A DNA stretch of 64,000 bases from the NCBI GenBank assembly GCA_005808665.1, contig SYLG01000163.1:1-64000 (forward strand), given 5' to 3'. Position numbers and translations under genes: made by a program. This DNA is from Planctomycetia bacterium (GTDB taxonomy: Bacteria; Planctomycetota; Planctomycetia; Gemmatales; Gemmataceae). This document shows, in pieces, positions 18,815 through 27,996 of this stretch (within the stretch, counting starts at the first letter, position 1; each line of letters opens with the position of its first letter). The notes under the pieces are model-generated. The model did not search any database. It saw only the letters and a list, made by a program, of their open reading frames with translations, and had not been told where the DNA came from.

Positions 18815-20134
18815 ATGACCGAAGCATGGTTAGCAATTCTCTGTATTGCACTAAGCCCGTCGGAACTACCTGAGGCTAAACTCCCAAGCAATTTCCTTAC
18901 CCATTCCCAGGGGTTTGCACTCTTCCCCAAGGGAATTGTTCGCCTCAAGGAACCGCTGCTTGTGGACCTGGCACAATTGGGCCGGATTCACCTGGTGGGA
19001 CAAGGCACCCAAATCATCATGGAGGGGCCAGGCCCTGCGATCCGCTTTGTTGGTTCCTTTGTGACGGGGAACGCAGAACCCAAAAATGTTCCCATCACCG
19101 TACGAAATGCTGAAAGGGGGTGTTCCCTGGCGGGGCTGGATATTGTGGGGGGCCATCCCGATGCAAGCGGCATCGAAATTTCAGGGACCATGGCTATGTC
19201 CCTTCTGGGTGTTTCCGTCCGGAATGGAAAACATGGGGTACACCTGGTCAAACTCAATCGCAACCTTCTCATTAGCGATTGCCATTTTTATGACAATTCG
19301 GGATGTGGCATTTTTTACGACAAGGTCAACCTCCACCAAAGCAACATTACCGAGTGTCACATCAGCTATTGCCGGGGCGGGGGTATTGTTTCCAGAGGTG
19401 GGGATGTGCGAAACATCCAGATTGGCAACTGCGATATCGAATCCAACATGGATACCTCTGCCCTCCCAACTCCAACCGCCAACATTGACCTAGATTCCAC
19501 AGGCGGATCGGTTGCCGAGGTGGCCATAACAGGCTGCACCATTCAACATGCAAATGGTAAAGGGTCGGCAAATATCCGTATCAAAGGCAACGGGGACGGG
19601 GGCCACCTTGGGCCAACTCGTGAGGGCCATTTTGCCATTACCGGAAATGTCCTGTCCGATGTGGAAATCAATATCGACCTTGCCGATTGCCGGGGGGTAA
19701 CTCTTACGGGAAACACTTTCTGGATGGGATATGTCCATAATATAAAAGCAGAACGGTCTTCCCATATCGTCCTTGGTCCAAACTCAATGGACCGAAATCC
19801 CCGCTATGACTATGGCAAAAGTAAAGAGGCCAGCAATTCCGTCCTATTCCAACGCTGTGATAACTGCACGATCCAAGGTTTGAATCTTTCCCAGTCAAAC
19901 AAAGCAAAAGCTGGTTTGGTCATTGAGGATAGCATTGGCTTCACCATTTCCGGTTGTTCGATTGTCGATTGCCAACCAATCGGATTGATGTTGATTCGGG
20001 TCAGGGAAAGTCTTATTTCCGGGTGTCGAATCAAGGTCGAAAATACCAAAGCCCCTCCTTTTGTAACTATTGGTTGCGACAACCTTGTCTTTTCCGGAAA
20101 TAATTTTTTCCACCAAGCCGGACCAACCAAATGA
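18815..20134 (+). CDS. right-handed parallel beta-helix repeat protein
   Basis: Predicted 439-residue protein with a short N-terminal hydrophobic signal (MTEAWLAILCIALS). Most of the chain (about 90-430) is made of pectate-lyase-like coils, seen as recurring patterns of I-x-x-C/N-x-I with NxF/NxI turns (ISDCHFYDN, ITECHISYC, ITGCTIQHANG, ISGCSIVDC). Such folds are usual in polysaccharide lyases, hydrolases or epimerases, but no catalytic residues can be assigned. AAGGTGA is placed well before ATG 18815. Its stop overlaps the next start in an ATGA, so the two genes are translationally coupled. Confidence 0.82.
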   Translation: MTEAWLAILCIALSPSELPEAKLPSNFLTHSQGFALFPKGIVRLKEPLLVDLAQLGRIHLVGQGTQIIMEGPGPAIRFVGSFVTGNAEPKNVPITVRNAERGCSLAGLDIVGGHPDASGIEISGTMAMSLLGVSVRNGKHGVHLVKLNRNLLISDCHFYDNSGCGIFYDKVNLHQSNITECHISYCRGGGIVSRGGDVRNIQIGNCDIESNMDTSALPTPTANIDLDSTGGSVAEVAITGCTIQHANGKGSANIRIKGNGDGGHLGPTREGHFAITGNVLSDVEINIDLADCRGVTLTGNTFWMGYVHNIKAERSSHIVLGPNSMDRNPRYDYGKSKEASNSVLFQRCDNCTIQGLNLSQSNKAKAGLVIEDSIGFTISGCSIVDCQPIGLMLIRVRESLISGCRIKVENTKAPPFVTIGCDNLVFSGNNFFHQAGPTK

Positions 20135-20673
20135 AGGATGCTGATTTTTCAACGAAACCCCCACAAATGGGCCTACCTCCTTTGGTTCAAACGGGATTCC
20201 ATGGCCCCCAGGATGGTCAGGAAAGAAAAACCCTCATTCTGAGGGATCGGCGGGAACGAAAAAGTCGCTGTACCATTTGGCCTTTGCGAAATCATCCGGC
20301 CCTGCGGGTGATTCATTACCCTTGGACTCCCCCCCCGGATTTAACCAATTATTTTCTTTTATGGCCTAACACCACGGAACTTTCTCCGGCGGATGAAAAC
20401 AAAAACCTCCTTTTGGTGGATGGCAGTTGGCGGTGGGCAGAAAAACTCTCCCTACCCCTTTCCGGGATTCCCAAAAGGTCCCTTCGGGGAATTCGGACCG
20501 CATACCCTCGTTCCAGCAAATTATTTGAAGATCCCGAGTACGGATTGGCAACGGTAGAGGCTCTTTTTGCTGCTCACTTTTTATTAGGCAAAGATATCCA
20601 TGGATTGCTTGACCATTACCATTGGGCCGAAGAATTCCTAACCGCAAATCCAATTCTTAAACCAATTCCCTGA
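20131..20673 (+). CDS. DTW/TSR3-like aminocarboxypropyltransferase
   Basis: Predicted 180-residue protein. Its core matches the SPOUT-related DTW/TSR3 superfamily, which transfers a 3-amino-3-carboxypropyl group from S-adenosylmethionine to tRNA or rRNA uridines. The motif LLLVDGSWRWAEKL corresponds to the DxTW/DCSW signature. RTAYPRSSKLFEDPEYGLATVEAL corresponds in part to the substrate/SAM segment ending in a conserved T-x-EA. The C-terminal HYHWAEEFLTANP resembles the F-x-WG-x2-FL-x2-N ending of TSR3. Whether it modifies tRNA (bacterial DTW) or rRNA (TSR3-type) cannot be told. ATGA overlap with the upstream gene. Confidence 0.72.
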   Translation: MKDADFSTKPPQMGLPPLVQTGFHGPQDGQERKTLILRDRRERKSRCTIWPLRNHPALRVIHYPWTPPPDLTNYFLLWPNTTELSPADENKNLLLVDGSWRWAEKLSLPLSGIPKRSLRGIRTAYPRSSKLFEDPEYGLATVEALFAAHFLLGKDIHGLLDHYHWAEEFLTANPILKPIP

Positions 20674-20751
20674 CATTGCGCTTGTCTTGGTCCAACTGTA
20701 AAGTAGATTGAATAGTTCAGGCAGCGACTTTTGACAAAGGTGAATCCAGTC

Positions 20752-21012
20752 ATGGCGAAAAAGTGCGATTATTGTGGCAAGAAGCCGAACATCGGGAACA
20801 GCTATACCAAAAGCGGTAAACCCAAGTATTTGGGGGGTAACGGTGTCAAGGTCAGAGGTATTGCCAAGCGAACCTTTGAACCCAATATTCAAAAGCTTCA
20901 GGTTCAGGTCGGCGGAAATGTCCAACGCAAAAAGGCTTGTGTGCAATGTATCCGATCCGGATATGTTCTCAGGCCGACCAAGCGCAAGCCCTTCCAAGTA
21001 GGTGCCATCTAA
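20752..21012 (+). CDS. rpmB: 50S ribosomal protein bL28
   Basis: Predicted 86-residue bL28. The N-terminal MAKKCDYCGKKP and the later CVQCIRSG give a C-x2-C...C-x2-C zinc ribbon (the C+ form of the protein). Between them is the conserved NIGNSYTKSG and a basic beta-rich part. AAGGTGA stands before ATG 20752; an upstream in-frame TTG at 20731 is not supported. The stop is followed 16 bases later by gatC, so the genes are likely co-transcribed. Confidence 0.95.
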   Translation: MAKKCDYCGKKPNIGNSYTKSGKPKYLGGNGVKVRGIAKRTFEPNIQKLQVQVGGNVQRKKACVQCIRSGYVLRPTKRKPFQVGAI

Positions 21013-21028
21013 TCGGGGTGACGGTTCC

Positions 21029-21316
21029 ATGTCCCTCACCGCCGACCAGGTTCGCTGGGTAGCCCACCTTTCAAGGCTCAAACTTTCCGAGGCGGAAGTC
21101 GCCCAGATGACCCCTCAGCTTGCGTCTATTGTGGGCTATGTCGATCAACTTCAAAAAATCAACACGGAGGGCGTAAAACCTCTATACCATGCATTGGAAC
21201 AGGTCAATGTTTTCCGGCCGGATGCGCTTGGAACTTCGCTTAGTCCAGAGGAAGCCTTAGCCAATGCCCCCGAACGCCTGGGAAATTTTTTCCAGGTCCC
21301 TGCCGTCCTTGATTAA
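21029..21316 (+). CDS. gatC: aspartyl/glutamyl-tRNA(Asn/Gln) amidotransferase subunit C
   Basis: Predicted 95-residue GatC, the small subunit that wraps around GatA in the GatCAB complex. Family features are the first helix VRWVAHLSRLKLSEAE, then the LASIVGYVDQLQKINTEGVKPLYHAL segment and a Pro/Asp-rich extension ending at the AxxA.APER pattern. Start at ATG 21029. It lies directly upstream of gatA (26 bases). gatB is not in this window. Confidence 0.93.
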   Translation: MSLTADQVRWVAHLSRLKLSEAEVAQMTPQLASIVGYVDQLQKINTEGVKPLYHALEQVNVFRPDALGTSLSPEEALANAPERLGNFFQVPAVLD

Positions 21317-21342
21317 CAATTTTCCCTTTGGATTTTCTTCCC

Positions 21343-22815
21343 ATGAGTTCGCCTCTTGCCGAGCGTCCCGTCCGAGAGTTAAAGGGGTTGCTGGATTCCG
21401 GGGCCATTACCTCCGAAACCCTGGTTATTGACTGTTTGGTCCACATTTCCCAAAGAAATCCAGCGATTCATGCCTTTCTAAGGGTAAATCCCGAGGCTGC
21501 TTTGGCCCAAGCCAAAGCCATTGATCTGAAACGCAAAACCGGACAGGCAATTGGGCTTTTATCGGGTATCCCAATTGCCTTGAAAGACAACATCTGTACC
21601 AAGGGTTTGACTACCACCTGCTCAAGCAAGATCCTTGAACATTTCATCCCGCCCTACAATGCCACGGTGGTGGAAAAAATCATTTCTGCCGACGGGATTC
21701 CCATTGGTAAAACCAATCTTGACGAATTCGCAATGGGATCATCGACAGAAAACAGTGCCTTTGGATCCACCCGCAATCCATGGGACCTTGATCGTATTCC
21801 GGGCGGTTCCTCCGGAGGATCTGCGGCGGCCGTAGCAGGTTCCCTGGTTCCCCTTGCCCTTGGATCGGATACGGGTGGCTCCATACGCCAACCCGCCAGT
21901 TTTTGCGGCATTAATGGGCTAAAGCCATCCTATGGCCGCGTTTCTCGCTATGGCCTGGTTGCTTTCTCCAGCTCCCTCGATCAAATTGGGCCTTTTTCCA
22001 ACGATCTTTTTGGCACTGCCTTGTTGCTTCAGGCCATCGCCGGACACGATTCAAAGGACACCACTTCAATAAATCAATCTGTACCAACTTATCTGGAAGA
22101 ACTTGACCAACCCATTCCCAGCCTTCGTATTGGCATTGCCAAAGAATTCTTTGCCACCGGTCTGGATAGTGAGGTGGAAAAAGCGATTCAGGATGCCTTA
22201 ATGGTTTTCAAATCCTTGGGTGCAAAAGTGGTCGATGTTTCATTGCCCCATTCCCCCCACGCCATTGCTACCTACTATCTGGTCGCCACCGCCGAGGCAT
22301 CCAGTAATCTGGCTCGTTTTGATGGAATGCACTATGGCCATAGATCCAAGGAAAAATCGTCCCTGATTGACACCTATTGCAATAGCCGGGGTGAAGGGTT
22401 CGGGCCGGAAGTCAAACGCCGCATTATGCTTGGAACCTATGCCCTCTCAAGCGGTTATATTGACGCATATTATGCCAAGGCACTTGGGGTTCGTCGGCTG
22501 ATTCTCAATGACTTTAACAATGCGTTTGAAACCTGTGATGTGATTATTGGCCCAACAGCTCCCACTGCCGCATTTAAATGGGGGGAAAAAAGTTCCGACC
22601 CGCTCGCCATGTACCTTAGCGACATTTATACCATTGGGTGCAACCTTGCCGGCATTGCGGGAATCAGCATTCCTTGTGGATTTACGACAAAAGGGCTTCC
22701 CATTGGCTTGCAGCTTCAATCGGCCTCACTCACCGAATCCAAGCTTTTGCGTGCGGCCAGGATGTTTGAAAACATCACTCCTTGGCACACAAAACGGTCT
22801 CCCACCTTCTCCTAG
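21343..22815 (+). CDS. gatA: aspartyl/glutamyl-tRNA(Asn/Gln) amidotransferase subunit A
   Basis: Predicted 490-residue amidase-signature enzyme. It releases ammonia from glutamine for conversion of Glu-tRNA(Gln) and/or Asp-tRNA(Asn). The catalytic Ser-cisSer-Lys triad is visible: Lys in GIPIALKDNI, and the two Ser in the amidase signature around GGSSGGSAAAVA and GSDTGGSIRQP. Length is standard (about 485). ATG 21343 is preferred over TTG 21328. It follows gatC closely and is convergent with the radical SAM gene at 22896. Confidence 0.96.
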   Translation: MSSPLAERPVRELKGLLDSGAITSETLVIDCLVHISQRNPAIHAFLRVNPEAALAQAKAIDLKRKTGQAIGLLSGIPIALKDNICTKGLTTTCSSKILEHFIPPYNATVVEKIISADGIPIGKTNLDEFAMGSSTENSAFGSTRNPWDLDRIPGGSSGGSAAAVAGSLVPLALGSDTGGSIRQPASFCGINGLKPSYGRVSRYGLVAFSSSLDQIGPFSNDLFGTALLLQAIAGHDSKDTTSINQSVPTYLEELDQPIPSLRIGIAKEFFATGLDSEVEKAIQDALMVFKSLGAKVVDVSLPHSPHAIATYYLVATAEASSNLARFDGMHYGHRSKEKSSLIDTYCNSRGEGFGPEVKRRIMLGTYALSSGYIDAYYAKALGVRRLILNDFNNAFETCDVIIGPTAPTAAFKWGEKSSDPLAMYLSDIYTIGCNLAGIAGISIPCGFTTKGLPIGLQLQSASLTESKLLRAARMFENITPWHTKRSPTFS

Positions 22816-22895
22816 TTCCCATTCGCCCCCGGGCAAACCCGTTGTGCAGGTTGCATGGGCTCACAGATTGGCAAACCGTGCAGTAAAGGATACAT

Positions 22896-23681
22896 TCAAG
22901 GTGGGAAAAAACCTTTTTCCCCTTCGTAAACCCGGATCTGGTTACGAAGGGTTTCGACAAACAAGAGGTATTTTTCCTGGTTCCATCCGAGTTCTTTAAC
23001 AACCCTAAGGGCGAGTGGGGATGTGTCCGCTCCGAAAGCCCCTCCCGAATCGTGAAACCCCTGTGTTACAACTACCGCTGCACCAAAGCCAATGATCCGT
23101 TCGGCAAACCGTTCGGGGTTTTCCAATGGTAGAACTGGGGTTATGCAAATCCCAATTTTTATCCCTGCCTCTTTCAATTGTTGGCTGGCCAGCCAACGGC
23201 TTTCATACGGAGGTGATTTGGGTTCAAGGAGTTTCCGGACGGTTTCGGAATCACTTCCCAAAGTGATGTTGACCCTCAGGTTTTGAAAGCGTGCCAGAAT
23301 ATCCACATCCCTGGTGACCATGGAACCACGGGTCTGAATGACCACTCGTGGCTGATACCGCAACATTTCCCCAAGTATGCCACGGGTAAGGCACATTTCC
23401 CTCTCGGCCGGTTGATAGGGATCGGTTACACTTGACATATAAACCGCTTTCCCGACTGTTTTCCCGGCTTCTTTTCTGGCTAACCCGATGGCGTTTTTTT
23501 TGGCTGTAAACCATTTACCCCATAACTCCCTGGGATATTTGTTTTGGGGCAAAAACTTGGCATAACAATATTTGCAGCCAAAGGTGCAGCCAAGGTAAGG
23601 ATTGCAAGTAAAATCAAATCCACCCCGGCGGATGAACCCGGTTGCCGGGCTGAATATGCTGCTTGATTCAATCGTTTTCAT
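22896..23681 (-). CDS. SPL-family radical SAM protein
   Basis: Predicted 261-residue protein related to spore photoproduct lyase-like radical SAM enzymes (Rv2578c/SplB-type annotation). The cluster motif is CTFGCKYCYA (C-x3-C-x2-C), coordinating a [4Fe-4S] cluster that cleaves S-adenosylmethionine. Other typical parts are VTDPYQPAE after the first strand and a VVIQTRG strand. No C-terminal Cys of true spore photoproduct lyase is obvious, and there is no sporulation here, so the substrate is unknown. The start ATG 23681 is chosen; GTG 23690 is nine bases further up in frame. Confidence 0.8.
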   Translation of the reverse strand: MKTIESSSIFSPATGFIRRGGFDFTCNPYLGCTFGCKYCYAKFLPQNKYPRELWGKWFTAKKNAIGLARKEAGKTVGKAVYMSSVTDPYQPAEREMCLTRGILGEMLRYQPRVVIQTRGSMVTRDVDILARFQNLRVNITLGSDSETVRKLLEPKSPPYESRWLASQQLKEAGIKIGICITPVLPLENPERFAERIIGFGAAVVVTQGFHDSGGAFGADTSPLALRVVKELGWNQEKYLLFVETLRNQIRVYEGEKGFFPP

Positions 23682-23779
23682 GGTTTGCACCAGTCTGTGG
23701 TTCAGGATGTGTCAAAAATCCCTTGCCAGCCATAAAACAATTGCAGTTACCCTTTATCATTTTATACGGAGTTACTTTC

Positions 23780-24622
23780 ATGAAGATCGGTATGAACCTG
23801 CTCCTTTGGACCGCTCATGTCACCGAGGCCCAATTTCCTTTGCTTGCCGCTTTGAAAAATGCCGGCTTTGACGGTGTCGAACTCCCCCTTTTTGAAGGCG
23901 ATGCTAACCATTACAAACAGATTCACAAAGAATTGGCAAATCAGGGACTGGGTGCCACAACAGTCACGGTTGTCAATTCGGATACCAATCCCATCGACCC
24001 GAGTCCAACCGTTCGAAACAAGGCCCTTGACCGGATCAAATGGGCTATTGACATGACCCATGAGTTGGGAGGGTCGGCCCTTGCCGGGCCTTACCATTCC
24101 GCAATTGGGGTATTTAGTGGAAACCCACCTACTCCACGGGAAAAAGCTCATGGAGTTGAGGTTTTGCGCCAAGCCGCTGAACACGCACAACAGGCCAATG
24201 TCAAACTCACCATTGAATATTTGAACCGTTTTGAATGCTATTTCCTTACCACTGCGGCCCAGGCCGCCGAGCTGGTGGATGCGGTTGACCATCCATCGTT
24301 TATGTGCATGTATGACACATTCCATGCCCACATCGAGGAAAAAAGTCAAGCGGCGGCCATTGCCACCTTGTGGAAGCGATTTGGCCATGTTCACATTAGC
24401 GAAAACGACCGGGGTGTACCAGGATCGGGTCAGGTGCGTTGGACCGAAGCATTTTCTGCATTGAAACAATCCGGGTACGACGGTTGGCTGACCATTGAGG
24501 CTTTTGGCCGGGCACTACCCGACATTGCTGCGGCAACAAAAGTTTGGCGCGACCTCTTTGCCCAACCTGAGGATGTGTACCTGAAAGGGATAGATTTCAT
24601 CCGGAAAAACTGGCACGGTTGA
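23780..24622 (+). CDS. sugar phosphate isomerase/epimerase (TIM barrel, D-tagatose/D-psicose 3-epimerase type)
   Basis: Predicted 280-residue AP-endonuclease-2-like TIM barrel. The opening MKIGMNLLLWT resembles ketose 3-epimerases. Metal-binding and catalytic positions appear as TIEYLNRFECYF (Glu), YDTFHAHIEE (Asp and His), HISENDRG (His, Glu) and LTIEAFG (Glu). These fit the divalent-metal site of the family, which moves C2/C3 configuration in free ketoses or acts on hydroxypyruvate. GGAG precedes ATG 23780. The gene stands alone between two minus-strand genes, so promoter and terminator are its own. Confidence 0.85.
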   Translation: MKIGMNLLLWTAHVTEAQFPLLAALKNAGFDGVELPLFEGDANHYKQIHKELANQGLGATTVTVVNSDTNPIDPSPTVRNKALDRIKWAIDMTHELGGSALAGPYHSAIGVFSGNPPTPREKAHGVEVLRQAAEHAQQANVKLTIEYLNRFECYFLTTAAQAAELVDAVDHPSFMCMYDTFHAHIEEKSQAAAIATLWKRFGHVHISENDRGVPGSGQVRWTEAFSALKQSGYDGWLTIEAFGRALPDIAAATKVWRDLFAQPEDVYLKGIDFIRKNWHG

Positions 24623-24768
24623 TCTTCCCCGGTTTGGATGACCGGGCAAACCGAACACCAAACGCTCGCCTGGATATGGATCGGCCGAATATCCCAGGTG
24701 GGCCTCCCCTGCCTTACTGGGGCAACCGTTTTCCCTCGGGTTGATTCCCTAATTGGTTTGGGTTGGAT

Positions 24769-27700
24769 TTATTTGGTTTCAACCCCTGAGGGTTCTGAGA
24801 TTTCGAGCTTTTGATTGGGGGCAATGGGTCCCAACTTTTGCACAATGCCAGAGGGCCAAAGAATCTCCAGGGAATCCACTTTTTGAGCGTCCCCCAGGCC
24901 AAAATGAATTTCGCAAGGAGCCTGGGAACAATAAGTATTGACGGGATAGAGTTCACGGACAAGTGTCAGACCATTGACCCTGGCGATAAGCCTTGCTCCG
25001 ATCCCTTGCTTGTTGCTTTTCTTGCCTTTCAAGGATATGCGTAACCAACCCTTCGGTTCCATCCTGTTTTCATAATAAAGGAGTGCCCCGCCCCCACATT
25101 GACGAACAACCAAATCCATCATGCCTGAATTCCGGAAGTCTGCCGCAAGAACGCTGCGACCATCGCCATCGTTGTCTGCCCCAGTCAGGTGGCTAATCTC
25201 AAGAAAGTCTTTTCCCCTGCTGTTCAGGAAAACCCGATTTCTTTCAAAACAACTCAGGTTGTGCCCCTCGGTGGCAATGCGCCACGGGTTTTCGACCCAA
25301 AATTCCTTTAAGGTGCTGTCAAGCGATCCTGGCAGAGGAACCTTTGCACCACGATTCGAAGGCTGTGACACGACAGCCAGCCAAACGCAATTTCAGCCAT
25401 CTGGCTCGGTGCGATCCTTGCTGCAATAACCGGCATTTGCATAAATGTCTAGCCAACCATCGTTATCCAGGTCTGCAAGGGATACCCCATAGGCCCAACC
25501 AACGGCGTTTGCGTGCATGGATTTTCCAGCTTGTGTAAACCTTCCCTTGCCATGGTTCAGGTGAATCTGGCTACCTGCCACAAACTGCCTCATCTTTTCC
25601 ATAACTTTTTGGGGAAAGGCGTTTGGATCCAGGTTTCCCATGACCCTGGTCCCCGCCTTGGAATACATATTGGAACAATAAAGATCAATATTGCCATCAT
25701 TGTCAAGGTCACCCGCTGCCAATCCCATGGTGCCAAAATCGGCAGGCCTGTTTGCAAGGGTTTTTGATTGGAATGTGCCATCCTTATTGTTGAAAAAAAG
25801 TGTACCATCCCCAAACTCGTTGGGTACATGGAGATCCGGCCAGCCATCATTGTCCGCATCGAGCCACGCCGCTGTAAAAGTGGAAAGGCGGTTCCCGCCG
25901 ATCCCGGCTTTGAATGTGGTGTTTTCAAACTTCCAACCACCAAGGTTTCGGTAAAGGATGTTGGTGCGATGATCATCACTTTGCCCTTCCAGCCAGGAAC
26001 TTGCCCCGGGTCTGCCCGTGCGGGTAAAGTACAGATCGGGTAGGCCATCCTTGTCGTAATCGCCCACTACGATATTGATGTATTCCTCCGGTATTCTCGG
26101 CCGCAAAACCTGGGTCATGTTCGTGAAGCCCGTGCCGGAATCGTTTCGGAAGACCGATTGTTCCAAAATAAGATCTTCATAACCGTCCTGGTCAATATCC
26201 ACCCAAGCACCGAATTGGGCCTGAGCCAAAGCATTTTGCAAGTTCATGGATTGGGTAACATCGGCAAATGTGCCTGGCAATCCATCCTTGCCCTGTCCAC
26301 CCCGATAAAGACTGCCGCCCTTTACATCGGTTACCAAAAGATCCAACCAACCATCATGGTCAAAATCGCAGGCATGAATCCCACCGGTTATGGGTAAAAA
26401 AGCATCCCCTTTCCAATGGTCGTACAGTTTGTCAGAATTCAATCCTCTTTTGGTCGCTGATTCTACAAATAAAGGCTGTTTTCCCAAGGCGGTACTGACT
26501 TCAAGTATTTCCGCCTCCTGAATCCAGAAACCCTTGGCCATGGTTGTTCGGGTCGGGGCTTTTATTACAAGTCGAACCATTAAAACGACTTCGATTGGGG
26601 AACCCTTTTCCGATGCCCCATGAAGGCGAAGTTGGCCCCTGGCTTCAAATAGACCATTGAGGATCGTCCTTTGCTGTGGAGATAAATGGGTAATTGCCAT
26701 CCTGATCGTTGGAATGGCTTTTCCAAACAAGGATCTAAACGAACACAAAGAGTCCACAAAAACCTGGTCATCCACGAAGGGACTTGTCCCCAATGGAGGC
26801 CCCTGTCTTTTCACAGAAAACGATGGACGAATCTCGACGCTTTCAACCTTATCTGAAACCAATTTTCCCTTGAAAGAGGGAGAAAACAGTTTCAGTAATG
26901 CGGTTTTGTCGCCAATTGCCAAGGCATTGGAAAAAGGACCAAAGCCATCCTTTATGAGTATGTTTCCCTGATGCTCAATGTCCCAAATGCGTATTCGTTC
27001 CGTTTCCGGAAGGACCAGTTCCTCCTTTGTTTTGGCCAATGCCATCGGAGCTATTCCCCCGGCACCAACCTGGGAAAGGGCTTCCTCGGCATCCTGGACA
27101 AAAGGCCAATCCGGCAGATTGGCGGTTGACTGGATCAAGGCTGCGATTTTTGGGTCCTGGATTCCGGACATTCCCAAACCCCGAATGGCGGAATTTTTGA
27201 TTTCATGGGTTGGGCCGCCCTCCAATAATTGAACCAATTGTGCGATCCCAATGGTTTTTTGTTGGGGGGTAGACCCGGAAATGGCACGGCCGAGGACAAG
27301 GATAAGGGTCTCCTGGATTGTGGTTGTAAACCCAACATAGGCTTGGTTTTCACGGTTTTGGACCGCAGCCAGGATGGGATCAAAGCATTTTGAAGTAGCT
27401 GGCCCTAATCGCAAAAGGCACCTGGCCGCATTCGCCCTTACCAACAGTTCTTCATCGTCAAGGGCCTTGGCCAATTGGGGCAAACATTCCTCCGAAGGAA
27501 TGGACATTTTTGAAAGTGCCTGGGAGGCAAGAATGCGTAATGCATCCGATTTTTCCGTGTTAAGAAGCTGCCCTAGCCGTTTAGCTTGGGAACTGGCCAT
27601 TTCTGGCATAAAACCCAAGGCCTCGAGGGATTTTCCTCTCGTGGCATCGTCGTTTGAACCAAGCCCCTGGACCCAATATTTTGCAGTTTTTCCTTCGTAG

Positions 27701-27852
27701 GATTCGGTGGAGAGAAACCATTGGGTAATAAAAAAGGGACTTGACGGAATCAAAAATGCCAAAATCAAAAGAAGTAGGCAAAGCAATCCCGATTTCACAA
27801 ACCATGGCCTGTGTAAAAGCCAATCCCTTCCCTGAAGCTTGGACCGTTCCAT
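24769..27852 (-). CDS. HEAT repeat/FG-GAP/ASPIC-UnbV protein, candidate selenoprotein (in-frame TGA = Sec820)
   Basis: The reading frame from ATG 27852 is interrupted only by a TGA at 25395-25393 and continues in the same frame to 24769, giving 1027 residues with U820. Residues ~20-45 are a membrane anchor or signal; ~50-300 are HEAT-like helical repeats. FG-GAP/VCBS calcium-type repeats follow at ~480-815 (DFDHDGWLDL, DIDQDGYEDL, DYDKDGLPDL, DADNDGWPDL, DLDNDGNIDLY, DLDNDGWLDIY). After the TGA come a further such motif and an ASPIC/UnbV domain (GWLRISLKGKKSNKQGIGAR, then LGDAQKVDSLEILWPSG), so the C-terminal part belongs to the same protein. The TGA lies in TEPDG-U-NCVW, a U-x-C pair. Fourteen bases downstream is a 6-bp hairpin. 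AAGGA precedes the ATG. Paralogue of the HEAT protein upstream. Confidence 0.82.
25361..25378 (-). promoter_or_regulatory. candidate SECIS hairpin of the HEAT/UnbV gene
   Basis: On the minus strand GGCTGT (25378-25373) and ACAGCC (25366-25361) form a perfect 6-bp stem with loop CGTGTC. The stem begins 14 bases, and the loop 20 bases, after the TGA. The second loop base is G. This fits the known bacterial SECIS layout (apical loop about 16-37 bases from the TGA, G among the first two loop bases). Confidence 0.55.
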
Positions 27853-27996
27853 GGTGGAATCCTTGGGGTTGCGCCTATCCCCTGATTGCTTGGTTCACCC
27901 CAAAGGCCCCATGTTGAAAAAACATGCGGGTTTCGTGTTGCGGTTGGGTGTCTCAAAAGGGAATTGAATTTCAAGTAATGGTTAGCCTTGGAAAAA

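Noticed and set aside
22903-22921. Inverted repeat GGGAAAAA/TTTTTCCC as a terminator
   Set aside because: It lies inside the 3' end of the radical SAM coding region and has a mostly A/T stem.
23762-24469. 235-codon open frame on the minus strand
   Set aside because: Antisense shadow of the sugar isomerase gene.
24630-24653. 7-bp inverted repeat CGGTTTG/CAAACCG after the isomerase gene
   Set aside because: Could be a weak terminator, but there is no T-run and the stem is short; left out as a feature.
24769-25371. Separate 200-residue protein on the minus strand
   Set aside because: It lies in the same frame as the upstream 819-codon frame, is separated by a single TGA, lacks a Shine-Dalgarno, and carries the UnbV domain that normally follows FG-GAP repeats. 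It was merged into one selenoprotein gene.
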